A stretch of 64,000 nucleotides of DNA from Synechocystis sp. PCC 7338 (GTDB taxonomy: Bacteria; Cyanobacteriota; Cyanobacteriia; Cyanobacteriales; Microcystaceae), in contig NZ_CP054306.1 of assembly GCF_018282115.1 (NCBI RefSeq), positions 2,837,488 through 2,901,487 on the forward strand, read 5' to 3'. Within the stretch, counting starts at the first letter, position 1; every line of letters starts with the position of its first letter. The translations under genes were made by a program, and so were the position numbers. The notes under the pieces are model-generated. The model had not been told where the DNA came from. It saw nothing but the letters and a program-made list of their open reading frames with translations, and ran no database searches. Below, in pieces: positions 17,371-27,103 of this stretch.

Positions 17371-17442
17371 TGATGGCTGGTTGTTCACGGGTAGCCCAAC
17401 CATGGTGGTGCTGTCCGGTCTTGACTGCAATGGGGACTTGCC

Positions 17443-17874
17443 ATGACCCAGTTTAGTGATCATCCCCTTTGGCAATCCCCCCTGTGCCCCACCGATGCTC
17501 CTCCAGTGCAGTCCCTATCCCCCGTTGCCCTGGCCTACCTGGGAGACGCGGTTTTTGAACTTTATGTCCGTTGCTGTTATCTGTTTCCCCCCCGTCGTAT
17601 AGGGGATTTTCACCGTCGGGTGGTGGCCCAGGTGCGGGCTGAACAACAGGCCCAGATATTAGCCTCCCTTTTACCCCAATTAACCGATCCAGAAAAGGAA
17701 TGGGTACGTCGGGGTCGTAATGCCGCCACATCGACTTCCCGGCGGGCCAACCCCGAACTGTACCAGGCCGCCAGCGGATTAGAAACTCTTTTAGGTTATT
17801 TATACCTCAGGGATGCCCGTCGATTAGATGAACTATTAGCCTTAATTGAACTGCCCGACGCTGCCCCCCGTTAG
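17443..17874 (+). CDS. mrnC: Mini-ribonuclease III
   Basis: 143 residues: an RNase III catalytic domain without the dsRNA-binding domain. The signature is AYLGDAVFELYVR (catalytic Asp35), then a basic central region with RRGRNAATSTSRRANPELY and LETLLGYLYL (second acidic site). Mini-III processes 23S rRNA ends in Bacillus and acts in rRNA/intron turnover in cyanobacteria. The gene is 12 bp upstream of the 23S rRNA methyltransferase gene, so the two are linked in rRNA maturation. Confidence 0.9.
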   Translation: MTQFSDHPLWQSPLCPTDAPPVQSLSPVALAYLGDAVFELYVRCCYLFPPRRIGDFHRRVVAQVRAEQQAQILASLLPQLTDPEKEWVRRGRNAATSTSRRANPELYQAASGLETLLGYLYLRDARRLDELLALIELPDAAPR

Positions 17875-17886
17875 CCCCCGAAAGTC

Positions 17887-19035
17887 ATGACTGAAATGCC
17901 CAAGAAGAAATTTTCTCCCCGTTCTGCCCGTGGAGATAAACCCCGCTATGGAGAGCAGAAACCCAAACCGAAGCGTAGTGGGGATAAACCCCGGGCCAGT
18001 GGAGAACAGTCCCCCGGTTTTAAGGATAAATTCGATAAGTTTAGCGAGAAGCCCCGACCCCGATCCCAGGGGGACCAGCCCCGACGGACCGGAGATAAGC
18101 CCTCAAATTTCAAGGACCGGTTTAAGGATAAAGATAGGCCTCGCTACGGTGACGACAGACCACGGCGATCGGGCCAGAAGCCCCAATTTGGTAAAGCTGC
18201 CCCTTTTGCTCCCCCCATGGCGGACTCGGATCAGGCCCAGGAGGCCCTGGATTTGCTCTATGGTCACCATGCTGTCCTGGCTGCCCTAGATGGCGATCGC
18301 CAGTTGAATCGTATTTGGATTACTTCCCATCTCCGCCACGACATTCGCTATCGCACTAAAATTCAAACCGCTAAGGCCAACGGCACGGTGGTGGATGAAG
18401 TAGATAATTTTCGCCTTAACCAAATTACCCATAACGCCAATCACCAAGGCATTGCTGCCCAGGTGGCCCCCTACCACTATTGGGAACTGGGGGATTTGAT
18501 TGACCAAGCCAAACGCCAAAGCACTGCGCCGGTTTTAGTGATTATCGACAGCATCACCGATCCCCATAACCTGGGGGCCATCATCCGCACCGCCGAAGCG
18601 TTTGGGGCCCAGGGCATGGTCTTACCTCAACGGCGCGTGGCTGGGATCACCTCCACGGTAATGAAAGTGGCCGCTGGCGCCTTGGAACATTTCCCCGTGG
18701 CTCGGGTGGTAAATCTCAGCCGGGCCTTGGAAACGTTGAAGGAGTCTGGCTTTTGGATCTATGGCACCGTGGCTGGGAAGCAACCTCCTCTGCACCAATC
18801 GGATTTACGGGAACCTATGGGACTAGTGATTGGCTCGGAAGGGGAAGGGTTGAGTTTGTTGACTCAAAAACACTGTGATCATCTAATTACCATTCCTTTG
18901 GCTGGTAAAACCCCCAGTCTCAATGCTTCCGTGGCGGCGGCCATCAACCTTTATGAAATTTTTCGCCAACGGGGTTTTGATCGGCCTACCCTATCTTCCC
19001 CTGCCCCCGACTTTCCGGAAGTTGCAAAGGATTAG
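17887..19035 (+). CDS. rlmB: 23S rRNA (guanosine-2'-O-)-methyltransferase, TrmH/SpoU family
   Basis: 382 residues. Residues 1-115 are a low-complexity basic tail of repeated Arg/Lys-Pro-Gly-Asp units (for example [11 protein letters not shown]), probably RNA-binding. Then comes an L30e-like substrate-binding domain ([18 protein letters not shown]) and a SPOUT knot domain with motif 1 [19 protein letters not shown], motif 2 [11 protein letters not shown] and motif 3 [18 protein letters not shown]. It is longer than E. coli RlmB because of the tail. Confidence 0.93.
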   Translation: MTEMPKKKFSPRSARGDKPRYGEQKPKPKRSGDKPRASGEQSPGFKDKFDKFSEKPRPRSQGDQPRRTGDKPSNFKDRFKDKDRPRYGDDRPRRSGQKPQFGKAAPFAPPMADSDQAQEALDLLYGHHAVLAALDGDRQLNRIWITSHLRHDIRYRTKIQTAKANGTVVDEVDNFRLNQITHNANHQGIAAQVAPYHYWELGDLIDQAKRQSTAPVLVIIDSITDPHNLGAIIRTAEAFGAQGMVLPQRRVAGITSTVMKVAAGALEHFPVARVVNLSRALETLKESGFWIYGTVAGKQPPLHQSDLREPMGLVIGSEGEGLSLLTQKHCDHLITIPLAGKTPSLNASVAAAINLYEIFRQRGFDRPTLSSPAPDFPEVAKD

Positions 19036-19165
19036 CAAAAAAATTGACGGAGTAGCAGATTTGATTGCCATTCTGCCGGCAATGTAACAAAATATTGCGG
19101 GCTTGAAAGCTAGAATGACAGCAAGCAACCCCCATTACCTTGTCTTTATCCTTACCCGAAGTCCT

Positions 19166-19426
19166 ATGAAAGAACTGTGGATCCGAGTTTTATCCCTGTT
19201 GGGCATGGCCCACTGGGTTGAAATTAGCACCGGCGCTCCTCGCTGTACCTATTATTTTGGTCCCTTTGCCCGCCGTAGCAGTGCGGAAAAGGCCCAGGTA
19301 GGCTACCTGGAGGATTTGCGAGGGGAGGGAGCCCAAGACATCCAGGTAACCATCAAGCAATGTAAGCCCGCCCGCTTGACCATTTTTGATGACGGAGAGG
19401 AATTAATGCCCATCCTTTCCCCCTAG
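19166..19426 (+). CDS. DUF1816-family small protein
   Basis: 86 residues from the ATG at 19166. KELWIRVLSLLGMAHWVEI, then CTYYFGPFARRSSAEKAQ and YLEDLRGEGAQDI match the small cyanobacterial DUF1816 family, which looks a little like the CpcD/linker fold. Function unknown. A longer frame upstream exists but its first 21 residues do not look conserved in style. It stands alone between rlmB and cysS. Confidence 0.75.
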   Translation: MKELWIRVLSLLGMAHWVEISTGAPRCTYYFGPFARRSSAEKAQVGYLEDLRGEGAQDIQVTIKQCKPARLTIFDDGEELMPILSP

Positions 19427-19562
19427 TACCGAGGACGTTACCTTTCACCACGGCTCAGTTTTCCCAGCCGGGCCCAATTTCTGGCGATCGCCGTTGGGCC
19501 TGGATACAGCTTTGATAGAGAATAATGGGAAGACTGTATATTGATTTTTGCCTTCCCTGCCC

Positions 19563-21014
19563 ATGACCCTGCGCCTGTACGATTCCCTCACCCGCGCCAA
19601 ACAAGCCCTGCAACCTCTCCACCCTGGCCTGGTGACTATGTACTGTTGTGGCATTACGGTCTATGACTACTGTCACCTTGGCCACGCCCGCACCTGCATT
19701 ACCTGGGATTTAGTGCGCCGTTATCTGCAATGGTCTGGTTATGAAGTGCGCTATGTGCAAAATTTCACCGACATTGACGACAAAATCCTCAAACGGGCAG
19801 TGGAGGAAGGTTCCACCATGGAGGCTGTGTCAGAAAAATTTATCGCCGCCTATTTTGAAGATATGGAAGCGTTGGGGGTGCAACCGGCGGACCTCTACCC
19901 CAGGGCCACTCACACCCTAGACGGTATCAAAAGATTAATTGCGGAGTTGGAAGCCAAGGGCTATGCCTATCCCAGTGGTGGAGATGTCTATTACTCAGTG
20001 CATAATTTTGAGGGCTACGGCAAGCTCTCTGGGCGTAAGCTCGAAGATTTACAGGCGGGGGCCAGCGGCCGGGTGACAGTGTCCGATCCGGATGGGGCCC
20101 AAAAACAGGATCCGTTTGATTTTGCTTTATGGAAAAGTGCTAAACCAGGGGAACCGGCATGGGAGTCTCCTTGGGGTAAGGGGCGCCCCGGCTGGCATAT
20201 TGAATGTTCCGCCATGGTACGGGAATTTTTAGGGGAAACTATTGATTTGCATGTGGGGGGCAATGATTTAATTTTTCCCCACCATGAAAACGAAATTGCC
20301 CAATCGGAGGCGGTGACAGGGCAACCCCTGGCCCAATATTGGCTCCATAACGGCATGGTGAAAGTGGACGGGGAAAAGATGTCTAAATCCCTGGGGAATT
20401 TCACCACCATTCGGGCTCTATTGGAAACCGTTGACCCCATGGCAATTAGACTTTTGGTACTCCAAGGCCATTACCGTAAACCGTTGGATTTTACCGACAC
20501 GGCGATCGCCGCCGCTACCAATGGTTGGCACACGCTCATGGAAGGTTTGCAATTCGGCTATGACTACGGCGGGGATTTTAGCTGGGATTTGGAATTTGTC
20601 CCCCTGCGCCCCGATGCCAATCAATGGACAGGGGCATTTCAAGCGGCGGTGGACGATGACTTCAATTTTGCTGGCGGTTTGGCCGTACTGTTTGAATTGG
20701 CTAAACATCTACGATCTGAAGGGAATAAATTAAAATTCGAGGGGTCAACCCTGGCCGACCCAGACTTGTTGCAAACTCAGTGGGTTACTTTGGTCAGTTT
20801 GGCGGAAATTTTGGGTTTAGGCATGAATCCAGAGTCCCAGTCCAGCGACGACAATGGTCTAACCGATGCGGCCATTGAACAACTGGTGGCCCAACGCACC
20901 CAGGCTAGGAAGGATAAAAATTGGGTCGAAGGCGATCGCCTCAGGGATTTACTACAGGAGGCGGGGATCACATTGGTGGATAAACCCGGTGGGGTGACGG
21001 AATGGTTCCGCTAG
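19563..21014 (+). CDS. cysS: Cysteinyl-tRNA synthetase
   Basis: 483 residues from the ATG at 19563; an in-frame TTG at 19548 is less likely. It is a class I synthetase: HIGH-like HLGH in YDYCHLGHARTC, the zinc ligand Cys in MYCCGITVYD and in GWHIECSAM, and KMSKS in GEKMSKSLGN. The C-terminal anticodon helix bundle is present. It converges on maf, and the two stop codons share the palindrome CTAG at 21011-21014. Confidence 0.96.
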   Translation: MTLRLYDSLTRAKQALQPLHPGLVTMYCCGITVYDYCHLGHARTCITWDLVRRYLQWSGYEVRYVQNFTDIDDKILKRAVEEGSTMEAVSEKFIAAYFEDMEALGVQPADLYPRATHTLDGIKRLIAELEAKGYAYPSGGDVYYSVHNFEGYGKLSGRKLEDLQAGASGRVTVSDPDGAQKQDPFDFALWKSAKPGEPAWESPWGKGRPGWHIECSAMVREFLGETIDLHVGGNDLIFPHHENEIAQSEAVTGQPLAQYWLHNGMVKVDGEKMSKSLGNFTTIRALLETVDPMAIRLLVLQGHYRKPLDFTDTAIAAATNGWHTLMEGLQFGYDYGGDFSWDLEFVPLRPDANQWTGAFQAAVDDDFNFAGGLAVLFELAKHLRSEGNKLKFEGSTLADPDLLQTQWVTLVSLAEILGLGMNPESQSSDDNGLTDAAIEQLVAQRTQARKDKNWVEGDRLRDLLQEAGITLVDKPGGVTEWFR

Positions 21015-21622
21015 TTCACTTTCTTAGTTGAACTTTGCCAAAAGTCAGCCAAGGAGTAGCCCAACCGTTGCAACAATGACCTCAAAATGGGCAAACTTAG
21101 GCCAATCACGTTACTAGAACACCCGTCCAGTTTATTAATCAACATTCCCCCTTTGCCTTCCAGGGCAAACGCCCCAGCACATTGGAGAGGTTCCCCACTG
21201 TCCACGTAAGCTTGGATGGTGTCGTCGTCCACATCCGCAAAATGAACTTTGGTTAACCCCGTTTGGCAGAGGCAACGGTTTTGGGTGCGGTCAATCAGAG
21301 CATGGCCCGTATACAATTCCCCCACCTGACCCCGCATGGTTTGCCAACGGGCGATCGCCACGGCCGGGGACTCTGGTTTGCCGTAGGTTTGACCATTGAC
21401 CAATAGGAGGGAATCACAGCCAAGGATGAGGGCATCGGCAAATTTGCTGGCCACCGTCTCTGCTTTAGCTTTGGCCAGGGCTTCCACCAAGGCCACTGTG
21501 TTGTCAGCGGTTAAGGAAGATTCGTCGAAATGACTCACGGCCACCAGAGGGACGATGCCGGCCATTTCTAGTAAACGCTTGCGGGCAGGGGAGGCAGAAG
21601 CAAGGACAAAAGTTGGACGCAT
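21011..21622 (-). CDS. maf: Maf-like nucleoside triphosphate pyrophosphatase
   Basis: 203 residues. ASASPARKRLLEMAG is the Maf N-terminal motif (S-R/P-RR-like loop), with the conserved ADALILGCDSLLLVNG and GKP segments and then GELYTGHALI. Maf proteins hydrolyse dTTP/UTP or modified NTPs. Its stop overlaps the cysS stop on the other strand. The length is normal. Confidence 0.92.
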   Translation of the reverse strand: MRPTFVLASASPARKRLLEMAGIVPLVAVSHFDESSLTADNTVALVEALAKAKAETVASKFADALILGCDSLLLVNGQTYGKPESPAVAIARWQTMRGQVGELYTGHALIDRTQNRCLCQTGLTKVHFADVDDDTIQAYVDSGEPLQCAGAFALEGKGGMLINKLDGCSSNVIGLSLPILRSLLQRLGYSLADFWQSSTKKVN

Positions 21623-21773
21623 AATCGTTGGATTTTAACTGTCATTGTACTACAAAAGCCATGCCCTCCGAACGGAATCACCGCCCGGGCCCAAAGATGA
21701 CGATGGGTTATGCTACTTTGATTAACATAGCCGTCCCTAAGCCAAGGACGGGGTTTTAGACCCAGTTTTTTTG

Positions 21774-23297
21774 ATGAAGCGAATTATCCTCGCCCTGTTG
21801 ACGGTTATTTCCCTGGTGCCCTTTTTGCTTTCTCTCGTGGGAAGTTTAGAGGAGCCCCAAGTACAGTCCCAGCTACAGCTTTCCCAAACCAATCTGTTAT
21901 TGCAAGCTTCGGCTTGGCAGGGGAACGAGGAATCGGGCACATGGGGGGCAACCCTGCAAAAAGCCCTCTTGGAAAGTCAGCCCCAACAGGGGGGGTTAAA
22001 ACAGTACGAAATGGCAGTCCAGGAGTTGGTTGACCATCTGGACCGTCTCAAAACGCAACAAGCAGTGTTGGAAGCCAGTCCCAATAGCGATCCGACCCCG
22101 ATCCAAGCGGTCATTGCCAAAAATCAAAAGACCCTCAACCAACTCCAAATTAATTTAGGATTGTTGCAATACGCCGAAAATCAGCCGGAACAAGCCCTGG
22201 GTACCTGGGAATCTGTGGTGGGCAACGGTGGGCAAAATCAGCAAAAAATCGCCACAGTGTTAATTGCCCTAGAACAATCCCAGCCCATACCCCCTAATGC
22301 GGAAGCGGTGATTAATGATCAATTAAAGGGGTGGTTTCGTTGGCAAGGGTTAACCCGGCTTTACCGTCGCCAGGGCAATATTGAAAGGCCCGATCAGGTC
22401 TGTGATACCCCCGCCTGTGGAGCATTGCAAACAGAAGTAGAAAGGGCCAGCCAGCGGGCATTGGTGAAATTAGCCTTACTGAACAGTTTGCCTTTGCTGG
22501 GAGGAGGCATAGGCGTTTTACTAATAGTTGGACTTTTACTACAGTGGGCTCTGGGTCGGGAGAAGACGATTCTGGCTACTAATGCCAAAACCAAATGGGA
22601 CACTCCCTGGAATTGGGAAACCACTTGGCAGGTGTTGGTGGTGGGTTTCTTTTTCCCCAGTCAGATTGTTTTGCCCTTGGTGGTGGGGGTGTTACCTCTG
22701 CCCATGGCAGATTTATCGTTGTTGGGTAAAGCTTTTTACGTATTAGCCACCTATGGGGCGATCGCCACAGTGGGTTTGGGGGTGTTATTCCTCTCCCTAA
22801 AAGATTTTCGTCCCCTGCCCGACGGCTGGTTTACCCTGCGTCCTAACCTAGGGGCGATACTCTGGGGCTTGGGAGGGTATCTGGTGGCATTGCCTTTGGT
22901 GGTGTTGGTATCCCTAATAAATCAGGAAATTTGGCAGGGTCAAGGGGGCAGTAATCCCCTGCTTTCCCTTGCTCTGGACTCCCAAAATTGGTTGGTGCTT
23001 GGGATTTTCTTTTTTACCGCCGCCATTTTAGCGCCGGTGTTTGAGGAAATTATCTTCCGAGGCTTTCTCCTACCGGCCCTAACCCGTTACTTCCCCGTTA
23101 GTGTGGCGATTATTCTCAGTAGTTTATTGTTTGCCATTGCCCATTTGAATGTGTCGGAAATTTTGCCTCTATTCGTCTTGGGCTCCGTTCTCGGACTGGT
23201 TTACAGTCGTTCCCGCAATCTTTTATCCTCCATGATTCTTCACAGTTTATGGAATAGTGGAACTTTATTAAGCCTATTTATTTTGGGGGGCGGTTGA
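21774..23297 (+). CDS. CPBP-family intramembrane metalloprotease (CAAX-like)
   Basis: 507 residues from the ATG at 21774. There is one N-terminal membrane segment, then a soluble about 220-residue coiled/helical region, one membrane segment near residue 245, and a C-terminal multi-pass domain. Motif 1 is EEIIFRGFLLPAL, motif 2 FAIAHLNVSEIL and motif 3 HSLWNSGTLL, so all CPBP catalytic residues are present. The substrate is unknown. In plants and cyanobacteria related proteins affect thylakoids, but no specific role can be drawn here. Confidence 0.88.
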   Translation: MKRIILALLTVISLVPFLLSLVGSLEEPQVQSQLQLSQTNLLLQASAWQGNEESGTWGATLQKALLESQPQQGGLKQYEMAVQELVDHLDRLKTQQAVLEASPNSDPTPIQAVIAKNQKTLNQLQINLGLLQYAENQPEQALGTWESVVGNGGQNQQKIATVLIALEQSQPIPPNAEAVINDQLKGWFRWQGLTRLYRRQGNIERPDQVCDTPACGALQTEVERASQRALVKLALLNSLPLLGGGIGVLLIVGLLLQWALGREKTILATNAKTKWDTPWNWETTWQVLVVGFFFPSQIVLPLVVGVLPLPMADLSLLGKAFYVLATYGAIATVGLGVLFLSLKDFRPLPDGWFTLRPNLGAILWGLGGYLVALPLVVLVSLINQEIWQGQGGSNPLLSLALDSQNWLVLGIFFFTAAILAPVFEEIIFRGFLLPALTRYFPVSVAIILSSLLFAIAHLNVSEILPLFVLGSVLGLVYSRSRNLLSSMILHSLWNSGTLLSLFILGGG

Positions 23298-23409
23298 ATA
23301 CTAATAATGGCCTAATTTTGAAAGTAAGATTCTAGAATGGTGCTGGTAGACTGCATTTTCCTCTGGCCCGTTAACCTGTGGTGAGTCGCCAGTGAACTGG
23401 TGAGTATTT

Positions 23410-23850
23410 ATGGACTGGCTTTTTTATTTATTCTTAACAGCCATTTTTTACGTTTACCGTTTAGTCAGCCTGAAATCGCGAACACAACAGGAACGCATCG
23501 GTTCAACGCCGGTGTTTTTCTCTACCCTCGGTTTTTTCGCCATTTTTGAATTTGTTTTTGCCGACTCCCTGTTTAGACTGCCCCTATTTCATGTTTTGGG
23601 ACTAATTTTTTCCTTTGCTTACGCTTTCACCATCTATATTTACCTGCGGAATTTAAAAAAGGAGGTAGAGGTGATTTTTGAAAAATTAGTCAAACAAAGC
23701 CAGGGCAAAGTTAGTGTACTGACTTTTATGCAACGCACTAATATGAGCAAGGATGAGGCGATGGATTATCTGGACGGCAAATTACGTCAACTGCCTGGCA
23801 TTACCTACGAAACCTTGGGCAATATTTACTATGAATTTGATCGTTGGTAG
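23410..23850 (+). CDS. Small membrane protein of unknown function
   Basis: 146 residues. There are three hydrophobic segments (about 2-18, 32-50, 56-76) and a C-terminal cytosolic half with KEVEVIFEKLVKQSQGKVS and RTNMSKDEAMDYLDGKLRQL, which looks like a small helix-turn-helix-type fold. The family is not recognised. It stands 112 bp downstream of the CPBP gene on the same strand. Confidence 0.75.
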   Translation: MDWLFYLFLTAIFYVYRLVSLKSRTQQERIGSTPVFFSTLGFFAIFEFVFADSLFRLPLFHVLGLIFSFAYAFTIYIYLRNLKKEVEVIFEKLVKQSQGKVSVLTFMQRTNMSKDEAMDYLDGKLRQLPGITYETLGNIYYEFDRW

Positions 23851-24053
23851 TGGCATAGTGGCCATGCTCTAGCCATCTTCTTGAGCAAATTGAGCAAAAT
23901 AAAATCAATTTATAGCTGATTAGCTCGGCCAACAAACCTTTGTGGCCCATACCACCCTTAGTTGAACCAAGTCCAAAAATTAATATTCTTCGGGGTAGAA
24001 AGCAGTTCTTTGGGTAGGAAGCTCATTTCTCAGCGTTAGCGGAAATGAGTAGT

Positions 24054-25526
24054 TCACGCCTTTGCCCAGGAACCATGGAGGGGATAGGGAATGTGATGTT
24101 TTAACGTCAATGTGGCGATCGCCGGAGCAGTGATGTTTTGGGCATGGAGGATCACCAACTGGGAACGGTGCAAATCAGCATTATAAATCAGACAGAGCAA
24201 CCAACCGTCATCCTCAGCCACGCCTTGGGGTCGGGGGACAAAAATTGGTTCCCCCGCAAAACCATGGGGAGCAAAGGAACGCAGAGTTTCAGTACCGGAA
24301 TCTAGGTCAACTTTAAGAATGGCCTGGAGGGGCGCATTGCCGGTGCCATGGTGGGCGGCTCCCATGTAAACATAGCGATATGCCCTGCCAACTTGCTGGG
24401 GATGGATGACGGGAAACTCACAACAACGACTAACCATTAACTGTTTTTCCACTGTCGCTGTTTCCGGATCAATGGTGAAACGCCACAGCTGTCCGGGATC
24501 TAAGTTGTCAAAATCCGTACTACGAAAATCCACATCGGGGCCGACCTGGGGCAGGGAATTGTAACAAATAGAATCGAGGACTATTTTACCAGCCTGCTCA
24601 AAGGCATTGGCATGGTGGAAAACAAAACCTGCCTGCACTGAAATTCTTTGAATTTCCCCGTCGTCCCTGGGCGCCAAAATAATTTGGGCCGTTTTTTCCG
24701 GATGGAATTGCACACATTCCCCAGCTCCCCGCCAACCCAAAACGTAGGGCAAAGCGTTGAAGGTCACATTATTTTGCAAAAAGATGGCGTAATGGGGGGT
24801 GATGGCAAAGTCGTGGATAAAGGCAAAACCAGGAAAGGTGTCGGTTTTTTGTCGTAACAGTTTGCCTTGGGGGTCTAGTTCCAGCAGAGTTAAGGTACTG
24901 CTTAGGCCGGATTTGATCGAAAAGGTGACGTAGCAGGGTTGGCCCCCATCAAAAATAGAGGCTGGATCAATGCGGGGATGGGCTGAGAGAGGTTGCCCTT
25001 CCGCCAGGATGCCGCCCAAATCGTCCAAGCCGATGGTCGCTAAATTTGATGGTTCTAACCGATGGGGTTGGCCCCCTTCCCACAGGGCCAAGAGGCGATC
25101 GCCCCAGTAAGTAATGTTGGTGTTGGCAATGTTTTTTAGCCGTAAATCAAAAATATTTTTGAGCCAGCCCCCCGCCGGTTGGGAGCCAAAGACTCCCCGG
25201 TAGATCATTTTGCCCGCCGCTTGCTCTTCCACATAGCCCTGGGTGCGCACAAATCGATTTTGGAAATGTACCCGCCCATCTCCAGGAAATTTAAAAGCCG
25301 TTACCATGCCGTCCCCATCAAAGGGATGCTTCAAAGGGCGATCGCCAATTTCCAACAGTCCTGGGCCATTGCGATATAGGGTGCCCTGGAGATCTGGAGG
25401 TACGGTGCCTTCCACATCCTCGATCCAGTAATCCCATTCCTGGGGCTGGGATTGGTAACCCTTCAGCCAATTCTGGGGACTGTAGGATCGCTGTGAGGGG
25501 GAACTGGTGGTGAGGGAAGTAACCAT
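24054..25526 (-). CDS. Apocarotenoid-15,15'-oxygenase (carotenoid cleavage dioxygenase)
   Basis: 490 residues from the ATG at 25526 (TTG two codons upstream is ignored). Very close to the crystallised Synechocystis ACO/Diox1 that cleaves beta-apocarotenals to retinal, with several scattered substitutions from the PCC 6803 sequence as I recall it. The RPE65/CCD fold is shown by LQGTLYRNGPGLLEIG and KHPFDGDGMVTAF. Iron-ligand histidines are in SAHPRIDP, FIHDFAIT, FHHANAFE and the final PLHGSW. A GTTACA/TGTAAC inverted repeat lies 20-50 bp upstream. Confidence 0.93.
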   Translation of the reverse strand: MVTSLTTSSPSQRSYSPQNWLKGYQSQPQEWDYWIEDVEGTVPPDLQGTLYRNGPGLLEIGDRPLKHPFDGDGMVTAFKFPGDGRVHFQNRFVRTQGYVEEQAAGKMIYRGVFGSQPAGGWLKNIFDLRLKNIANTNITYWGDRLLALWEGGQPHRLEPSNLATIGLDDLGGILAEGQPLSAHPRIDPASIFDGGQPCYVTFSIKSGLSSTLTLLELDPQGKLLRQKTDTFPGFAFIHDFAITPHYAIFLQNNVTFNALPYVLGWRGAGECVQFHPEKTAQIILAPRDDGEIQRISVQAGFVFHHANAFEQAGKIVLDSICYNSLPQVGPDVDFRSTDFDNLDPGQLWRFTIDPETATVEKQLMVSRCCEFPVIHPQQVGRAYRYVYMGAAHHGTGNAPLQAILKVDLDSGTETLRSFAPHGFAGEPIFVPRPQGVAEDDGWLLCLIYNADLHRSQLVILHAQNITAPAIATLTLKHHIPYPLHGSWAKA

Positions 25527-25546
25527 GGGCAATGGGAAAAATATTT

Positions 25547-25576
25547 GTTACATTTCTTTACTTTCTTCATTGTAAC
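25547..25576 (-). promoter_or_regulatory. Inverted repeat upstream of the apocarotenoid oxygenase
   Basis: GTTACA and TGTAAC form an inverted repeat with an 18-base spacer just upstream of the start. It could be a transcription factor site, but the spacer is longer than the NtcA pattern (GTA-N8-TAC). Confidence 0.25.
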
Positions 25577-25672
25577 CTTCTCAGCTCTGTTAGGAGCGGG
25601 GTTTACAATCTATACATACTAAATTTGTCGGCTCTAACGGGAGTCCTCTTTTGACATTTAAAATAGACGGCA

Positions 25673-26275
25673 ATGGCCAGTGGTTCCATGAAAGATTGTC
25701 CCTTACCCCCCGAGCAAAGCTTGATTATGTATGACGACGACCAGCGCCGCGATCGCCGCTTACCCCTGGCCCCATTGGAACGGCGAGGCTATGGCTACCT
25801 GTTGGATTTTGTCATAATTTGGTTGTTCAGCAGTCTGGCCGCAGGTTTGGTGCAGCTACTAATTTTTATCGCTGGTTGGTTTGCCCTGAGGGTGATTTTG
25901 GTGTCTGCTAACCAGGGGCAAAGCTTGGGGGGCTGGGCCTTCGACACCAGGGTGGTGCACCTGAAGATGAAGCGTTTACCAGGTATTTTGGAGTTGAGCC
26001 AACGGGAAGGCATTTTGGGCGCCGCTTCTTACCTAGCCATGGTGGGCTTAAATATTAACTTTGCCAATGGGGTAAGTTTTTTACTGTTGGTGTCGCCTCT
26101 GTTTGGCGATTTGATCTGGGCGATCGCCGAGGATGGCCTTGGCCAAGCGTTCCATGACCGTGTTGCCGGCACAGTAGTGTTGAGCAGTCGGCGCGGTTTT
26201 TCCCTCGACTTAAGACTGAAAAGGTTTTGGTATGACCTCAAAAAACAGTGGGATAATAGGCAACGAAGGCGTTAG
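25673..26275 (+). CDS. RDD-domain membrane protein
   Basis: 200 residues. An RDD-type core, with LERRGYGYLLDFVIIWLF as the first membrane segment (Arg and Asp in place), then two or three more (about 65-80, 115-150), and the conserved QAFHDRVAGTVVL near the end. The C-terminal 30 residues are basic and cytosolic. The function of RDD proteins is generally unknown; some are sodium/proton transporters. It is 85 bp upstream of ndhL on the same strand. Confidence 0.8.
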   Translation: MASGSMKDCPLPPEQSLIMYDDDQRRDRRLPLAPLERRGYGYLLDFVIIWLFSSLAAGLVQLLIFIAGWFALRVILVSANQGQSLGGWAFDTRVVHLKMKRLPGILELSQREGILGAASYLAMVGLNINFANGVSFLLLVSPLFGDLIWAIAEDGLGQAFHDRVAGTVVLSSRRGFSLDLRLKRFWYDLKKQWDNRQRRR

Positions 26276-26360
26276 GGACTTGGTGAACACCCTGATTTTG
26301 CGAAATTAAGTTAAAGTTTTACTGGGCCATTGCCCCATAACCCCAACCCCCGCCAGGATT

Positions 26361-26609
26361 ATGGAAGATTTATTAGGTTTGTTACTTTCCGAAACCGGTT
26401 TATTGGCGATAATTTACCTAGGCCTAAGCCTATCCTATCTACTGGTTTTTCCTGCTTTGCTATATTGGTACCTACAAAAGCGTTGGTACGTAGCTAGTTC
26501 CATCGAAAGACTGGCCATGTATTTTCTGGTGTTTCTCTTCTTCCCTGGGCTATTGGTACTCAGTCCGGTGCTGAATCTGCGCCCCCGCCGTCGGACTCAG
26601 ACTGCCTAA
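26361..26609 (+). CDS. ndhL: NAD(P)H-quinone oxidoreductase subunit L
   Basis: 82 residues with two membrane helices (about 14-36 and 48-68) and the conserved [20 protein letters not shown] stretch. NdhL (IctA) is a peripheral membrane subunit of the cyanobacterial NDH-1 complex, needed for inorganic carbon transport and cyclic electron flow. It is followed by a DUF3007 gene, the usual partner downstream of ndhL in cyanobacteria. Confidence 0.93.
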   Translation: MEDLLGLLLSETGLLAIIYLGLSLSYLLVFPALLYWYLQKRWYVASSIERLAMYFLVFLFFPGLLVLSPVLNLRPRRRTQTA

Positions 26610-26724
26610 ATCTTGCTAAATCTTGCTTTTATTGAGATTGTAACTGGGTCGGCCATGCTCCAGACCCGGTTCTCTTCTTGTTTTTTGATCCTTATCACCA
26701 TTCATCATCCCAGGGAGAACCACC

Positions 26725-27039
26725 ATGCGACGCATTGATGCTTTGGCCATTGCCTTGGGTTTTTTCCTCCTGGGCGGAGTTGTTTACGCTGGATTACAGG
26801 GCTTTGGCATCGAAGCTCAGCAGGCCGGCATTTGGACCCAAGCGGTGCTGGTGGGTGGCCTACTGATTTGGTTGCTTTCCTATGTCACTAGGGTATTTAC
26901 CCACGACATGACCTACCACCAACAGATTAAAGAGTATGAAGATAAAATGATCGAACTCCGTTGGGCCAATATGACCCCAGAGGAGCGGGAAAAACTCCAG
27001 GCTGAAGTGGTGGAAGAAAAGGATACCCTCAGTTCTTGA
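26725..27039 (+). CDS. DUF3007 membrane protein
   Basis: 104 residues. There are two hydrophobic helices (residues 5-25 and 35-55) and then a charged helix, VFTHDMTYHQQIKEYEDKM, with the ending NMTPEEREKLQAEVVEE. The family is cyanobacterial/plastid, often downstream of ndhL; function unknown. Spacing from ndhL is 115 bp. A GGGAGAACCACC purine-rich site precedes the ATG. Confidence 0.88.
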   Translation: MRRIDALAIALGFFLLGGVVYAGLQGFGIEAQQAGIWTQAVLVGGLLIWLLSYVTRVFTHDMTYHQQIKEYEDKMIELRWANMTPEEREKLQAEVVEEKDTLSS

Positions 27040-27103
27040 AATGCCAGAGGTCTTCCCAGGCTATTGTTGTGTTGTTGGCTGATAGTATTTGCCGATTTTT
27101 GCC

